A stretch of DNA of 7,116 nucleotides. Source: Bacteroidota bacterium (GTDB lineage Bacteria; Bacteroidota; Bacteroidia; Chitinophagales; Saprospiraceae). The notes under the pieces were generated by a model. That model made no database searches, was not told the origin of the DNA, and saw nothing but the letters and a program-made list of their open reading frames with translations. Positions 6,397 through 7,116 of this stretch are shown in pieces. Position 1 is the first letter of the stretch. Each line of letters opens with the position of its first letter. The position numbers were made by a program, and so were the translations under genes. The stretch is taken from positions 1 to 7,116 of the forward strand of contig QQUB01000368.1 in NCBI GenBank assembly GCA_008501835.1, in the 5' to 3' direction.

Positions 6397-6424
6397 TTTT
6401 TACAAATGAAACATTTTGTAAAAA
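6397..6424. repeat. AT-rich hairpin downstream of the oxygenase gene
   Basis: TTTTTACAAA (6397-6406) pairs perfectly with TTTGTAAAAA (6415-6424) around an 8-base loop, 45 bases after the oxygenase stop. It may protect the 3' end or end transcription weakly, but it lacks a following T-run, so I do not call it an intrinsic terminator. A second small dyad, TAACGT/ACGTTA (6437-6442 with 6448-6453), follows it. Confidence 0.5.
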
Positions 6425-6464
6425 AAGTAATTTATTTAACGTAATAAACGTTAGGTAGTTGAAT

Positions 6465-6493
6465 TTTGCCTGAATGTCATAAGAGTATGTTTA
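6465..6493 (+). promoter_or_regulatory. Candidate Bacteroidota-type promoter for the SPOR-repeat gene
   Basis: TTTG at 6465-6468 and TATGTTTA at 6486-6493 resemble the -33 (TTTG) and -7 (TAnnTTTG, last base differing) elements. The 17-base spacing is close to the 16 seen in the riboswitch promoter of this window. It would give a leader of about 55-60 bases. The region is AT-rich, so chance matches are likely. Confidence 0.3.
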
Positions 6494-6528
6494 AAAATTC
6501 AAACTAGCTCTAAAGCAGATTCAGGCAA
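6466..6528. repeat. Long-spaced 10-bp inverted repeat upstream of the SPOR-repeat gene
   Basis: TTGCCTGAAT (6466-6475) and ATTCAGGCAA (6519-6528) are perfect inverted copies 53 bases apart, arm start to arm start. Inside them AGAG (6482-6485) faces CTCT (6508-6511) and GTTT (6489-6492) faces AAAC (6501-6504), so the whole can fold as one long interrupted stem. It is either a structured RNA leader or a pair of operator half-sites around the candidate promoter. Confidence 0.5.
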
Positions 6529-6555
6529 TAATCCCTTGAAAACAAAAATAAATTT

Positions 6556-7116
6556 ATGAAGCGTTCACTTTTTATACTTGGCATTTTGTTTTTGTGCTCC
6601 GGTATAGTCACAGCCCAGCAATACTTCACCGTTGTAGTGGGTACATTCCTGGATGCCAAATCCAATGACTTCAATGAGATCAAACGTTATGGCCTGGTTT
6701 ATGCTTACCAGCTGGATGGCAATCTTTCCAAGATCTACCTCGGTGGGTTTGATGATAAAGCCAGGGCTGACCGGGTAGTTGCCAGCCTTAGGGAGCGTGG
6801 CTACACCAACGCCTTTACCCAGGAAAGACACCTCAATGAAGGCAAAACGGTAACCGTCATTCAGATGGCTACCCGTTACATCGAAAAGGATATCGAATGG
6901 GAGAAATTCAGTGAGTATGGACAACTTTACGCCATTCTAAACGATAATAAAGTCAAGGTGCTTACGGGCATTTTCCCTAGTGTTGATGCTGCAAAGCAAA
7001 AACTTGCAGAGATCAAAAGAACATGGTATAAAGATGCTTTTATCAAAAAGGTCAATAGTGCGTTACTGGTAAACATTTCAGAGGTTGAGACCGGTATAAA
7101 AAAACCCCTCATGCCG
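6556..7116 (+). CDS. Exported protein with tandem SPOR-like repeats, N-terminal part (runs off right edge)
   Basis: Open from the ATG at 6556 for 187 codons to the window edge without a stop. A signal peptide (residues 1-20, MKRSLFILGILFLCSGIVTA, cut before QQ) is followed by two related segments of SPOR-like character. The first, about residues 22-91, starts YFTVVVGTF and contains IYLGGFDDKARADRVVASLR. The second, about 100-173, starts VTVIQMATRY and contains KVLTGIFPSVDAAKQKLAEI. Each has the G-x-F-x-x-x-x-x-A pattern in which SPOR repeats place a strand before a helix. SPOR domains bind peptidoglycan lacking stem peptides and are periplasmic; peptidoglycan binding here is inference from the fold only. 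C14 does not sit in a good lipobox (L rather than G/A/S before it), so a lipoprotein is unlikely. The leader before the ATG is A-rich without Shine-Dalgarno. Further domains may lie beyond the edge. Confidence 0.75.
   Translation, partial: MKRSLFILGILFLCSGIVTAQQYFTVVVGTFLDAKSNDFNEIKRYGLVYAYQLDGNLSKIYLGGFDDKARADRVVASLRERGYTNAFTQERHLNEGKTVTVIQMATRYIEKDIEWEKFSEYGQLYAILNDNKVKVLTGIFPSVDAAKQKLAEIKRTWYKDAFIKKVNSALLVNISEVETGIKKPLMP

Noticed and set aside
6565..6924. 119-codon minus-strand open frame
   Set aside because: Antisense to the signal-peptide/SPOR-repeat gene, which has clear protein features; a shadow.
1..7116. CRISPR array, tRNA/rRNA genes, transposase or phage genes
   Set aside because: No regularly spaced direct repeats, no tRNA-like cloverleaf or rRNA sequence, and no transposase or integrase frames were seen.

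Overview
The window looks like a chromosomal segment of a Bacteroidota (Bacteroidetes) bacterium, possibly of the Saprospiria type. The supporting signs are a TonB-dependent receptor with an N-terminal carboxypeptidase-regulatory-like domain, a secreted protein ending in a type IX secretion (T9SS) type A sorting domain, start codons mostly without Shine-Dalgarno sequences but with A-rich leaders, and a TAnnTTTG-type promoter. The placement below phylum is inference.

Layout. Positions 1-485 (minus) hold the N-terminal half of an EamA/DMT-family permease that runs off the left edge. A divergent intergenic region (486-778) carries a Bacteroidota-type promoter and then a thiamine pyrophosphate (TPP) riboswitch, which controls a TonB-dependent outer-membrane receptor (779-3214, plus). 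The gene is followed by a strong intrinsic terminator. A 360-bp non-coding interval (3215-3576) contains that terminator, a palindrome-rich intergenic repeat, and a nested set of inverted repeats that includes a terminator for the gene converging from the right. Positions 3577-5223 (minus) encode an exported protein fusing a mono-haem cytochrome c, a PHM-like copper type II monooxygenase fold and a T9SS sorting domain. After a 163-bp divergent spacer comes a 2-oxoglutarate/Fe(II)-type oxygenase of the isopenicillin N synthase-like group (5387-6352, plus). An AT-rich spacer rich in dyads then leads to a partial exported protein with two SPOR-like repeats (6556 to the right edge, plus).

How the parts relate. 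The best-supported link is between the riboswitch and the receptor: low intracellular TPP should turn on a receptor predicted to import thiamine or a precursor across the outer membrane. The receptor stands alone with its own terminator, and no inner-membrane thiamine transporter or thiamine kinase is visible beside it. The remaining genes look like single-gene transcription units without an obvious shared pathway.

The most unusual element is the riboswitch. Its conserved TPP core is interrupted between P2 and P4 by an insert of about 85 nt closed by a perfect 9-bp helix. The insert contains a strand complementary to the conserved P4 segment, suggesting an extra layer of folding control. The cytochrome c/copper monooxygenase/T9SS fusion and the two structured intergenic regions are also worth a second look.
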